Shown here piece after piece: positions 37,701 through 48,027 of a stretch of DNA of 64,000 bases. The notes beneath the pieces are model-generated. The model was not told where the DNA came from, ran no database searches, and worked only from the letters and a program-made list of their open reading frames with translations. How positions within the stretch are numbered: position 1 is the first letter of the stretch; every line of letters begins with the position of its first letter. The DNA is from Lingula anatina (lineage: Eukaryota > Brachiopoda > Lingulata > Lingulida > Lingulidae): NCBI RefSeq assembly GCF_001039355.2, contig NW_019775421.1, forward strand, positions 234,222-298,221, given 5' to 3'. A program made the position numbers and the translations under genes.

Positions 37701-38812
37701 GCTACAGTTTTAACACGGCACTGAAAGGCAACTTCTACCAGGCTAAAGCCCATGCGAGTCAATGGGAGCGAGACTTGTCGCCGTTGGCGATGAAGAGGAG
37801 CACATTTTTATTAGACAATATATTATGTCCGACGGAGGTATGGGAAATTTATGATATTACATCATTTGACATCGGTATACTAGTGCGTTTTACAGTGATT
37901 TATAAAACAATAGCCGTCAACTAAAGTACGATCGTGGGTAACGGTATGTGTTACCCACAAGTACTTAAACTTTGCAAAATACTCAATGTTTTCGTTGGCT
38001 TTGTATATTGTTATCATCTTGCAATCTACTTTGACAGTAATGATGTCTCTTATAGGTTGGTGTCAGTTGTCACAATTAAATTTCTATAGAATCCATTACA
38101 TTGGCGTCCATTTTGGATTTTTTTCACCGATCGGTTAATTTTGTAGGGAGCTGATTCGACATAGTATGTCAAAAGGTAACCACATGCAAAATTTGGTGCT
38201 TTTGTCAGTCGTGTCAATTATTTACCTTCAGCACGCAGCGCCAACTCCTGGTATACTGCAGCAACAGATGAAGCCTCTGAAGGTACTTGGGTATTGTCCG
38301 GATGGGGCAACATTCCAGCACCGTTTACTGCATGGAGCCCAGGTATAAAACTCGCATATTTTCATGTGTATTTTCATATTTCATTTATTACACTTTTGTC
38401 TTAAAATACGTGAACGGAATTTGTCTGAGATAATTTCAAGACTACCTTACTGGACATATAGTACCTTCGTCGTCATGTATTGCCAAGATGAAGTGCTCTT
38501 AAATAGAAGTGGAAATAAAGTGATGATGCCGAGCGGAATATGACACATTTGAACTCATATTTGATGTCGATTTATTTTTTGTTTCTATATATTACATTAA
38601 AGGAGGTTTAAAACAATGTTATTCAAACGAAATCTTCTGATGGTGATTTTATTTGCATTATCAATTTCCCACAAATTATTTCCATTCTAGGGGAACCAAA
38701 TAGCCATTGGGGCAATCAAGACTGTGTACAATACCATTCCATCACCAAGCTTTTTGATGACGTGCAATGCAGTCATATAATTAACTTTATATGTGAAACA
38801 GAAGCGACCTAG
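34746..38812 (+). pseudogene. PAN-EGF-C-type lectin, array unit 3 (frameshifted)
   Basis: All five exons can be placed: 34746-35081, 37434-37527, 37659-37837, 38232-38342 and 38691-38812. Exon 1 is intact subtype B (Cys49 and Cys105 both present). The EGF exon is 9 bases shorter and has lost its third cysteine (GGTS instead of GGTC). Exon 3 is 179 rather than 180 bases. One C is missing near 37752, in the codons for the conserved AHCES, so the frame is lost from there and the rest of the CTLD is unread. The last two exons are still clean, with EPN and six-cysteine residues conserved, which suggests the frameshift is recent or that gene conversion maintains them. A single-base assembly error is the alternative; the independent EGF cysteine loss argues for real decay. 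Confidence 0.8.
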
Positions 38813-39407
38813 AAAATGACGCATACTGAAAAAATATATACAGGATATAATCCGTATGAGAACCAATAATAGCACAATAATACGATCTTTCTGGATCTCA
38901 TTTTATTCATACCTTCTATATTTAAAAACTATATGGTTAGTGAAGTATACTTCTTGTTGCCTATGGTTGTTGACTCCGGCTTACAGATTGACTGTCCGTA
39001 AGAGAAAACAAAACGGCCAAATAACTCTAGGGGATTTTTCCAACGGGCTCTGGGTAAAACATTTCAATTGAATTAGTTGTAGAGAAAATATGGAAACGAA
39101 ATCATATTTAAACGGCAACATGGATAGTTGTATTATGTTTTACGCTTTCAGCAAATTTTATGAGATTTCTTCCGATGCTGTTATTGTTGTCAATTTAGCA
39201 TATGAGATCAACGTTTTTTTTTGCTTCCTACTGTCAAATTTGCCTACAGATACTTTTTCTAAGGTCAACACTGTTGCTCTCTCCGTCATTTTCTCATGTT
39301 ACACAGTCCATCTGTAAAGAAGACATTTCTAACCAGATCCCTATTTGGCCGCATTCACAACCTCATTCTGCGATTTTAGTTTTCTCTAATTTCACGTGTT
39401 TTTTAGA

Positions 39408-39413
39408 AATAAA
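39408..39413 (+). terminator. candidate poly(A) signal AATAAA of unit 3
   Basis: 596 bases after the stop, matching the unit 1 position within the duplicated 3' flank. Confidence 0.4.
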
Positions 39414-40806
39414 AATGTACTTTCAATATTTCCTTTTTGCTTTTTATTCCAAATGGCGTGGTTATCCGTCACGGTAATTTGCATAACATTCAAGTCATGT
39501 ATCAAAAGACAAAAAAGAATTAAACGATAATTTTAAAAAACGGACCTAGCCAGCTCTTACCCACACAGAATAAAAAGAACAGACAATGTAATTTACCCTC
39601 AAATTGTAATGTGATTTCTACAGTTTCTTGTAACCAGCATGTGTCAAATATGGCGGAACCATACTGCTACTTTATTTTTGATGTTTATATTGCTGGGACA
39701 ACATTTCCAGAAATCATCAGACACAGTCATATTACTGAACGACTGGTCAAATGCCGCATTAGTTTTTTTGTAGACGTTATCTCCAACACAGCCCCAAATC
39801 CGGTTAATGCACCGCATGGATATCCCTGGGCCGTTCAATGCTCGAATATCCTTCAAGTGGGATCCATTCCTACCGCCACATGCTTAGTAACTTGAACGTG
39901 TTTGAGTCGAAAACAAACCAGTTTACCAACTAAAGGGTTAAAATTAAAATTCAGACTCAGATGTTCTCATTAACACCCTAATAGTTAACCCACTGAATAT
40001 ATCACATTAACAATATTAATACATGTAACGCCGTGAAACGAAAGAAATCCACATTCTTAATATATTTGAGGACACTATTTCAGATGCATATAGTGGTTTC
40101 TAGTGATTTCTTATTCGAGGCTCTGAATTCGACTTCATACACCGACACCGACGACGTGATTGTGGTAGAAGAGATCCAAACAAGAAATCCGGTTGAGACA
40201 ACGCATTCCAATACTGACAACAAAGGCTCTACTGTGATAAGGGGTGGTCGTACAGTTTCGCGGGATTCTAACTTTACCAATAGGCCGCATGGCCTCCTCA
40301 CAGGCTAGATCCCAATATAGTCTACTTACTAAATGGCCCAGACCACACCCTTATTATGACCTGGCCCAGACCACATCCCAATTGGGTCTTTGGATTGTTG
40401 ACAGCATGATGAGCATGTTAATTGGCCAAGTAAATTACAGGTGAATTAATCTACCACGATAAATTAATTATTAAGTATAAAGAGATCACCCGAATTCTCC
40501 TTTTCACGTTTTTCTCCCAAATTACAACAATCTGTTGACAACTGACAGGTGTTAGCAATACCTTAGGGCAGTGGGAAGATAGTGGCCATGATTTGAATTT
40601 GATTAAAACTGTTAAAAGTATATTTGGAAGGTATTTCTAGCCTTCGGCAGTTTCCGATAATCTTCGACATGTGTACAGGTACTATATATTGTCAAGAAAA
40701 TTACATCAGAAAGCAGGATTTACTGGCCGGGTGGTAACGTCCTTGGCTACGCGTAGTATACTAGCCCTTTTTCCACTCAGTCCCGTTGTTTTCTTTTATT
40801 TTTTAA

Positions 40807-40848
<42 letters not shown>

Positions 40849-41004
40849 AAAGGCAAGTGTGGACATAATACTTTCACACAGAATATACAATATAAAATGA
40901 TTATATAAATCATGTACACTAATTTCTTATCATGCTTCAATGATTGATGTGATGGGTATCAGCTAGTGCTCAGTAACCTCAGTCAATATTTTCCGTGAAA
41001 TGAA
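39414..41004. other. intergenic spacer between units 3 and 4
   Basis: Duplicated array spacer without a gene. It contains an ATT microsatellite (40807-40847). One plus-strand open frame (40090-40305) is an artefact of this copy: the matching frame after unit 5 has stops. Confidence 0.55.
40807..40847. repeat. (ATT)n microsatellite
   Basis: About 13 ATT units. The matching place near 23610 has only a short version and that near 61936 almost none. Confidence 0.95.
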
Positions 41005-42003
41005 GTAATAAATACTAAATGAGAAATCGGCAGAAATAGCCATTAGCGGGTTGCTCGCGCGATAATAAAACAAATGTTTTTAATGACGAAAGCGTTTCGG
41101 TAATTATTTAGGACCAGGAGAAAGTCACACGTCTTTGACCCAATATATCTCGAAGGTGATTTTATGTCACTGAAAGTCAGATTAGTTTTTGCTTATGCGT
41201 TATTACTCTTTTTGTTAACATATTATGACAGGTGGATAGAGGCATTAGGGGGTCCTTTTTTTTGCAATAGAATTTCATCACAGATAAATTTTCAGTATTT
41301 TTTCTCTCTTTCGTTTTTTTCTTTTCTAATTCTAATTTTTCGTTTATATATACATTTCACTTGATACTGATTTACACTGGTAATAGAGGTAAACATTGGA
41401 TGGAAGTCTATCAATCAAAACTACAAATAACACATAAGGAATATCGCTTAAGATCACAGTTACAGACCTCACTAACAGATACAGCCTCAGAAGGTACTGG
41501 GTATTGTCCGGATGGGGCGACATTCCAGCACCGTTTATTGCATGGGGTCCAGGTATAAAACTCGCATATTTTCATGTGTATTTTCATATTTTAGTTATAA
41601 CAATTTTGTCCTTAAAATACATGGATTTATCTGATATATTTTCAAGACTACCTTACTTGGCATATACCTTCGTTGTCATGTATTGCCAAGCTGAAGTTCT
41701 CTTAAATAGAAGTAGAGATAGAGCAATGATGCCGAGCAGGAAATGCCATCTTTGATGTCGGTTTATTTTTCGTTTCTATATATTACATTAACGGAGGTTT
41801 AAAACAATGTTATTCAAACGAAATCTTCTGATGGTGATTTTATTTGCATAATCAATTTCCCACAAGTTATTTCCATTCTAGGGGAACCAAATAGCGAAGG
41901 GGGCAATCAAGACTGTGTACAATACCATTTTCTCACCAAGCTTTTTGATGACGTGCAATGCAGGCATACAATTAACTTTATATGTGAAACAGAAGCGACC
42001 TAG
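41005..42003 (+). pseudogene. PAN-EGF-C-type lectin, array unit 4 (deletion remnant)
   Basis: The upstream block (41005-41260) continues to about 41465 as in unit 6, then jumps into the middle of CTLD exon 4 (about 41470-41552). Exon 5 follows at 41882-42003 with its stop. Exons 1-3 (PAN, EGF, first half of CTLD) are therefore deleted. The exon 4 remnant has also lost one C (GGTACTGGG for GGTACCTGGG), which breaks its frame. Exon 5 is intact and reads EPNSEGGNQDC, a variant of the binding loop not found in the other units. It could still act as a donor for gene conversion, which is speculative. Confidence 0.8.
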
Positions 42004-44253
42004 AAAACGACGCATACTGGAAAAATATATACAGGATGATACAGGATGCCATCCGTATGAGAACCAATATTAGCACAATAATACGATCTTTCTGGATCTC
42101 ATTTTATTCATATCTTCTATATTTAAAAATATATGGTTAGTTAAGTATACTTCTTGTTGCCTATGGTTTGTTGACTCCGGCTTACAGAATGACTGCCCAT
42201 AAGAGAAAACAAAACGGCCAAATAACTCTAGGGGATTTTTCCAACGGGCTCTGGGTAAAACATTTCAATTGAATTAGTTGTAGAGAAAATATGGAAACGA
42301 AATCATATTTAAACGGCAACATGGATAGTTGTATTATGTTTTACGCTTTCAGCAAATTTTATGAGATTTCTTCCGATGCTGTTATTGTTGTCAATTTAGC
42401 ATATGAGATCAAGGTTTTTATGCTGCCTGCTGTCAAATTTGCCTATGGATACTTTTTCTAACGTCAACAATGCTGCTCTCTCCGTCATTTTCTCATGTTA
42501 CACCGTCCATTTGTAATGAAGACATTTCTAATCGGATTGCTCTTTCAGATTACTACATACACCGTTACATAAAGGGAATTCTATGGTTTTGTATACAAAT
42601 ACATCTTTTTTTTTTTAATCGGCTCATACATGCAAATAATAAGAATTGTAATTGTTTCTCTCAGGCAAAAATCCAATGTTTGTGGCCGCCTTAAGACTAT
42701 ATATAAGACTATATTAAGACTAAATAAAACCTAGGATTACAAACATTGGCCGTCTGAACATGCACTAATATACGTGACGTACCGGTATGTTATGCTTGTG
42801 CGCTTCCAGTATTACCTGTCACGTACGTTTTCATTAAATTTCGTCATATCAGGGAGAACTTTGTTTACATTTAGTCTGTCAGATATTTAGATGCGTGGAC
42901 TGTATGAATAAGCTAATATATTTGCATCATCCATCGTGTCCCAAGTAATTTTTATTTACACATCATCTAATATAGGGTGTTTTTGGTCATGGTTTATGAC
43001 TGCTGGATCCTGTTCAGCAACCAGATAGTATATTTTCTCCTGTTTGTATGTTGTATATTTTTTGTCGTGTGCCGATGTATCGTCTTTCTGAAATCATGTA
43101 TGAAATGTACATATTATGACGTTTATAATATAGCATATCTTTGCAGTGTATTCCAGAGCGTTACCCTGCGATTTTAGAATCCTCTAATTTTATGTGTTTG
43201 TTAGAAATAAAATAATGTATTTACAATAATTTGTTGTGCTTTCGTGAATTGAAGAAATGTATCAAAAGACAAAATAGCATTAAACGATAATTAAAGCGGA
43301 CTAGACGAGCACTTACAAACAGAATAAAAAGTATATAATTAACCCTCAATTTGTAATGCAATTTTACCCCCGTTTCTTGTCAAATATAACCTAACCATAC
43401 CGCTGCATTATTTGTGAAATATGAAGGTGATGGCACAGAATTGCCAGAGTATTAGAGACAGATAAACCAGTACTTCAGAACGACTTGGCACATGTACTGG
43501 CACGACGTACTGTAATCTCCAACACAGTCCCAAATCTGATTGCATATATACCCCTGGGCCGTTCAATGCTAGAATATGGCTCCTTCAAGAGGATCCATTT
43601 CTACCGCCAGATGTTAACTAATTTGCACGTGTTTGGGTCGAAAATAAACAAGTTTACCGACTAAAGGGTTTACATTTAGATGCAGATGTTCCCATTTTAA
43701 TGTTTAAACGCCCAAAACCCATTGAGTATATATATATCATTAACAATATTAATAGATGTAACGCCGTATAAGGAAAGAAATTCACGATCTTAATAAATCC
43801 GAGTACACTATTTCAGACGCATACAGGTAAAACTAGTGATTTTTGTTCGAGGCACATAATTCGACAATATGCACTGACTGATTGTGAATGTGGTAGGGGA
43901 GATAAAAAAAAAGACATCCGGTTGAGACAAGGCAATCCCATAGCGACATCAAACATTTCGCAATGATGGGGTTGGCGTGAACCTGTACTACAGGTTGTAG
44001 TATAATGATATATGTTACAGATGGATGCAGAAAGAGGTAACGTCCTGTGTGACTGTACGTCGTTCCTTTTACACGAAACACCCACTGTTTCCTGTCAGTG
44101 TTAATGGTTCATATTTCCAGTCTTTATTGGACTGTACATTTAGCCTAGGATCCATGTTTTACCCTTGATTTATCTTACAACTAAGATTTTTTTTTTGTAT
44201 TTCGAGCTCGTCACATACACAACGTGTCTAAACTGTCTGCAGGATACACCCTG
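42004..44253. other. 3' flank of unit 4 and spacer
   Basis: Duplicated flank, most like that of unit 2: it shares the extra ~600 bp segment at about 42538-43170. A candidate AATAAA is at 43206-43211. Beyond about 44010 the sequence is unique up to the TIR element. No gene is seen. Confidence 0.5.
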
Positions 44254-44257
44254 TTAA

Positions 44258-46664
44258 GGCTGGGTCACACTGCGCTTGCAACCTTTTGGCAACCTCTTTG
44301 CAACCACAAAATCTGGTGGTCGCTTGCGATCACTTTGCGACCTAATTTGCATATTTTGATCGGCAAGCAGTTGCTAACCGGTTGCAACAAGGTTACAGTA
44401 TGGTATCTGCAACCTCTTACAGACAATCTTCAAGTCAGAGGTTACCAGTCGCACACCGTTAGGCGAGCGATAAACAACCTGTCAGCAACCACTTGGAGAC
44501 TGAAAACCGGTTGCAGGACTGTAGCGATCGCTTGCCAACTGGTAGCAGCAAGGTTGCACAGACTATATATATTTTATAAGTTGTGACGATAGCTGCCTTC
44601 TCGTAAATTTCCCTCTCGGATGACAACAGAGGGAATATTTTAAACATTATACAACGATTGGATCCGTTCCGTAGCAGCTTCAAATGATTTAATATTTTGA
44701 ATATTAAAGTATGATTCTGCTATGAGATTCTGTTATAACGTCACAGTCGATTTCTGTACTACCAATATTGTCAAACTTACAATAATAAATAAGAAATATA
44801 TTTGTACTATATATTGGCATTTATATCAAACCAGTGGTGTAATAAAACACATATTTGGATGTTTTTTCAGCCTTATTAATGTAATAATAGGCATGCATAG
44901 TTTCTTTTTTCAATACTTGGTATCTTTGAGGTCGCAAGGCCTGTGCAGTTACGGTCACACTGAACATAAAACCTCCTTGCGACTTGCAACTGTCACCGGT
45001 TGCAGAAAGGTGGGCGACAAGTTGCAACAACTCGCAAAGTGGTCTCCAAATGAACGCTGGGTTACTATCCGGTCGCGCCGGTTTTCGGTGCAGCACCGAA
45101 AACCTCCTGGCGACCGAAAAGCCTATTTGTGGTATCCAACCGGTTGCTAAAAGGTCGCCGACTGCTTAGCAACTGATTTGCGACCGATTGTGTGGTTTTC
45201 CCTTTGTCTTTGTAGCCCCAAGCGTTACACTTACAATACAACATCTTTAAATAGTGAAGGATCCTGCGCGTCATCAATTTGTTTCCGTCCTTGTGGTACG
45301 AATTCTAAGTACTGGGAGGAAGTTAATTTGTATTTATTTGACCTTCTTTATATTGGTGACACTGTTTTACTGTTATAAAAATGCCTGACAATTAAATTTA
45401 TTGTAAAAAGTATGAATCAAACTTTGCTATTTACTTTTTTCTCTGCGCCCGCCTATTTGCTTAATTTTTCTTCCATTGTGACTTGGCAAATTATGACTTG
45501 GCAAATTAAAAAGTAAGATATTTCCGGCTGCTTTAGTCATTAAAAATGTTTCCAGTAGATTTGACAACAATAGTTGTCAAAAATTAGCCATGATATAGGA
45601 ATGGATAAAAAGATAACAGTTTATCGTTTACATTGTGATAATCATTATTGATTGTTTTGGCACTTTATTTGATTTGTTTTTAAAGTCTTTCAATTGTTGG
45701 TTATAGAAAAACTCGTTTTCCTTAAAAAAAATCAACTAATTCTTCTTCCTCTTTAATAGTAAATTTAGGCTCCCTGTCTCCTCCGCGTTCATCATCTTTC
45801 GGTTGATCCTCTTCGTGGGAAGCAGAGTCTGTGTTGGAACTTTGTGAAGAACTTTCTTCACGGGCATTTGCTTTCTCAAAATACATTCTGGCCACCCTTC
45901 CCACGCTGTTGGATGACATACTGGGGACTGAAGACACGGGCTCAGCGGCTTCTATTTACAACACTTTTAGTCAAGTATGGTGGCTGATAGGGACTCATAC
46001 ATTTATTTATTTTATTGAAAAAAAATACTTATGAAAACCTTGTAAATAAATTTAAAAGGATGACAACAAATACAATCTACGTTTTAATTGAGAAATAACG
46101 ATTTTTGTCAAGGTATTTAGAAAGCCTTAATGGCATGATATAAATGAAAAATATATTTATATATTTAGTGGCCACCATCCTACGCTTATTTTATCACGGT
46201 TGCTTGCGACCTTCTCGCGACATGTTTTCGAGTGCATGCGAGCTGTAAGAAACCTGTTAGAGACCAAGCGACTAAAGACCGTTAATCGACCATGAAGTTT
46301 CAACTGCAACCTCCTTGCGACCTGCTGCCCACCGCTTGCAACCGGTTAGTAACCTGTTTGCAACTAAGCGACTAAAGACCGTCAATCGACCGTGCAGTTA
46401 CAGGTGGTATGCGACTGGTTTTAGTCTGGTTACAGCGACCTACTGGCAACCAAGAGGAGACCTATAGGCAACCTCTCAGTTACCAATCGTTTTCATTATC
46501 AGTCGCACTGGTTGTCGGTGCCAAAAAAATGGCCTTCGTGTGTCAACGATCGCAGGCGACCTGTTTGCAACCTAATGCGACCACTTTAAAACCTAGGGCA
46601 ACCTCCTTGCGACTGAGGTTGCAAAGAGGTTGCCAAAAGGTTGCAAGCGCAGTGTGACCCAGCC
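44258..46664. mobile_element. 2.4 kb TIR element flanked by TTAA
   Basis: The 52 bases at 44254-44305 are a perfect inverted copy of 46617-46668. Ends read TTAA-GGCTGGGTCACACTGC and its reverse, so TTAA flanks both sides. Inside, degenerate GCGACC / TTGCAACC motifs recur for several hundred bases from each end and again at about 44930-45195. A 25-base perfect palindrome lies at 45080-45104. No full transposase is present. TTAA duplication suggests piggyBac or Kolobok. A MADF-like remnant inside instead suggests Harbinger, whose three-base TTA/TAA duplication could be read in the same flanks. The perfect TIRs indicate a fairly recent insertion. Confidence 0.75.
45628..45919 (-). pseudogene. 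MADF-like protein remnant inside the TIR element
   Basis: Minus-strand frame from ATG at 45919: a Ser/Glu/Asp-rich linker, then KFTIKEEEELVDFF, ended by TAA inside a run of eight T. In the next frame the sequence continues as KENEFFYNQQLKDFKNK, which is the natural continuation of a MADF DNA-binding domain. So one extra T in the homopolymer breaks it, or the read-out has a homopolymer error. MADF/Myb-like proteins are the usual second protein of Harbinger elements. A TCTTCAG acceptor-like site lies just upstream of the ATG. Confidence 0.5.
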
Positions 46665-47368
46665 TTAAAATGATGTACTGGTACATGTATCTCATGACAT
46701 ATAATTTCAGAGACAAATGCATGTGTTTTTATATATTTTACAGGATTCTAACGCAGTTCTGTATCCAGCAAAGGGGGTATTTTTCTGAAGAAGTTAACCT
46801 TTTATCATGAAACATTCGTGTACCTAGATCAAATTTTACCAGGAGCAGACCTTATTTTCTTGGCATAAAATGGCGGTTCGTTTAAACCACTCGAACCCCG
46901 TGAAACCACTGTGGGATTTCAATACAGATAACTTTCCAGTATTGTTTCTTTCCATTCTTTTTTTTTTGCTTTTTTAATGAAAAGTTTTTGTTCATATATA
47001 CATTACTTGATGCTGATTTGCAATGGCAGAGTGTAACATTTCCCTATAACTTACAATAGCAAACATCACATATTCATAACACCATATGTTAGATATGATA
47101 GACCCAATGGCAGACAATTCAATCAATAAAAACTACAAACAACACACAGGAGAGATGGAATTAGATCAGAATTACAGTAAATGGATGAATCTTTATTAAG
47201 TGCCATATCAATTTTTAATTTTTGTCTATGGCGCAGTACACAATAAGCAGCATTTCAGTGTCACAAAAATAGAAGCTTCAGATTAATCTCTCACTGAGGA
47301 CGTCAGGTGAAGCCAACCAAAACACTAATGACATAAAAAGAGCTTGCAGACTCGAGGGTGGGTGTTTC
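46665..47368. other. truncated upstream region of unit 5
   Basis: From about 46900 this matches the 15590-16060 region upstream of unit 1. The more distal conserved block present before the other units is not found here. The gypsy insertion starts at 47373, after the target sequence AATG (47369-47372). Confidence 0.6.
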
Positions 47369-47372
47369 AATG

Positions 47373-47852
47373 TGTCACAGTTTGTTTTAATTGGATGAAT
47401 AACAAACTTCTGTGTAATAGACAAGGATTTATTTGACCTGTAGAATAAAGGAAGTAAATGTATGACCGTGCTGGTCAGATACAAGTGACAAAGTCAATCT
47501 TTGTTATAGTGAATAAAACATTTAAACAAAATAACTAATTAAATAACCAAACCCGTTTAATAGTATAAATAACTAAACAAATAGCTTACTAACAATGTAT
47601 CATGGCAATTTACATTTAAAAAAAATACTCAGCTCACCTGTAGAATAAAGGAAGTAAATGTATGACCGTGCTGGTCAGATACAAGTGACAAAGTGAAAAG
47701 GGCGCGGCAAACGACTACGACTAAGATCACGTGAAGATGATTCTCATCACGTGTGAGAAGTAACCAATGAACGCACACCAAAGAGAGAAAGAAAGAAAGA
47801 AGAAATAGATAAATGAATATAGTAAAAATACACGAAACCATACACTGTCACA
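47373..47852 (-). repeat. 3' LTR of the gypsy element
   Basis: 480 bases, TGTGACAG...CTGTGACA in element orientation. It carries an internal direct repeat of 59 bases (47436-47494 and 47636-47694). That repeat contains AATAAA-like and CATACATTTAC motifs on the element strand or its complement. Confidence 0.97.
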
Positions 47853-47868
47853 TTCTACCCCCCCTAAT
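47853..47868 (-). promoter_or_regulatory. polypurine tract of the gypsy element
   Basis: Directly inside the 3' LTR, the element strand reads TTAGGGGGGGTAGAA, with seven G. It would prime plus-strand DNA synthesis. Confidence 0.8.
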
Positions 47869-48027
47869 GAAATGGTGTCCTCACCATTACAAACATCAGA
47901 GGTAATCTTAAATTATCTTTGAGGCACCATCAAAATAAATTGGGCTGGAAATACCCAATTTTCAAAAGAAAACACAAGACATTATACAAGATATTTATTT
48001 ACATATATACATTTGAAAAGTATACTT

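Noticed and set aside
47629-47841. 70-codon frame present in both LTRs
   Set aside because: Identical because the LTRs are identical; low-complexity Phe/Leu-rich sequence from the LTR, with no evidence of translation.
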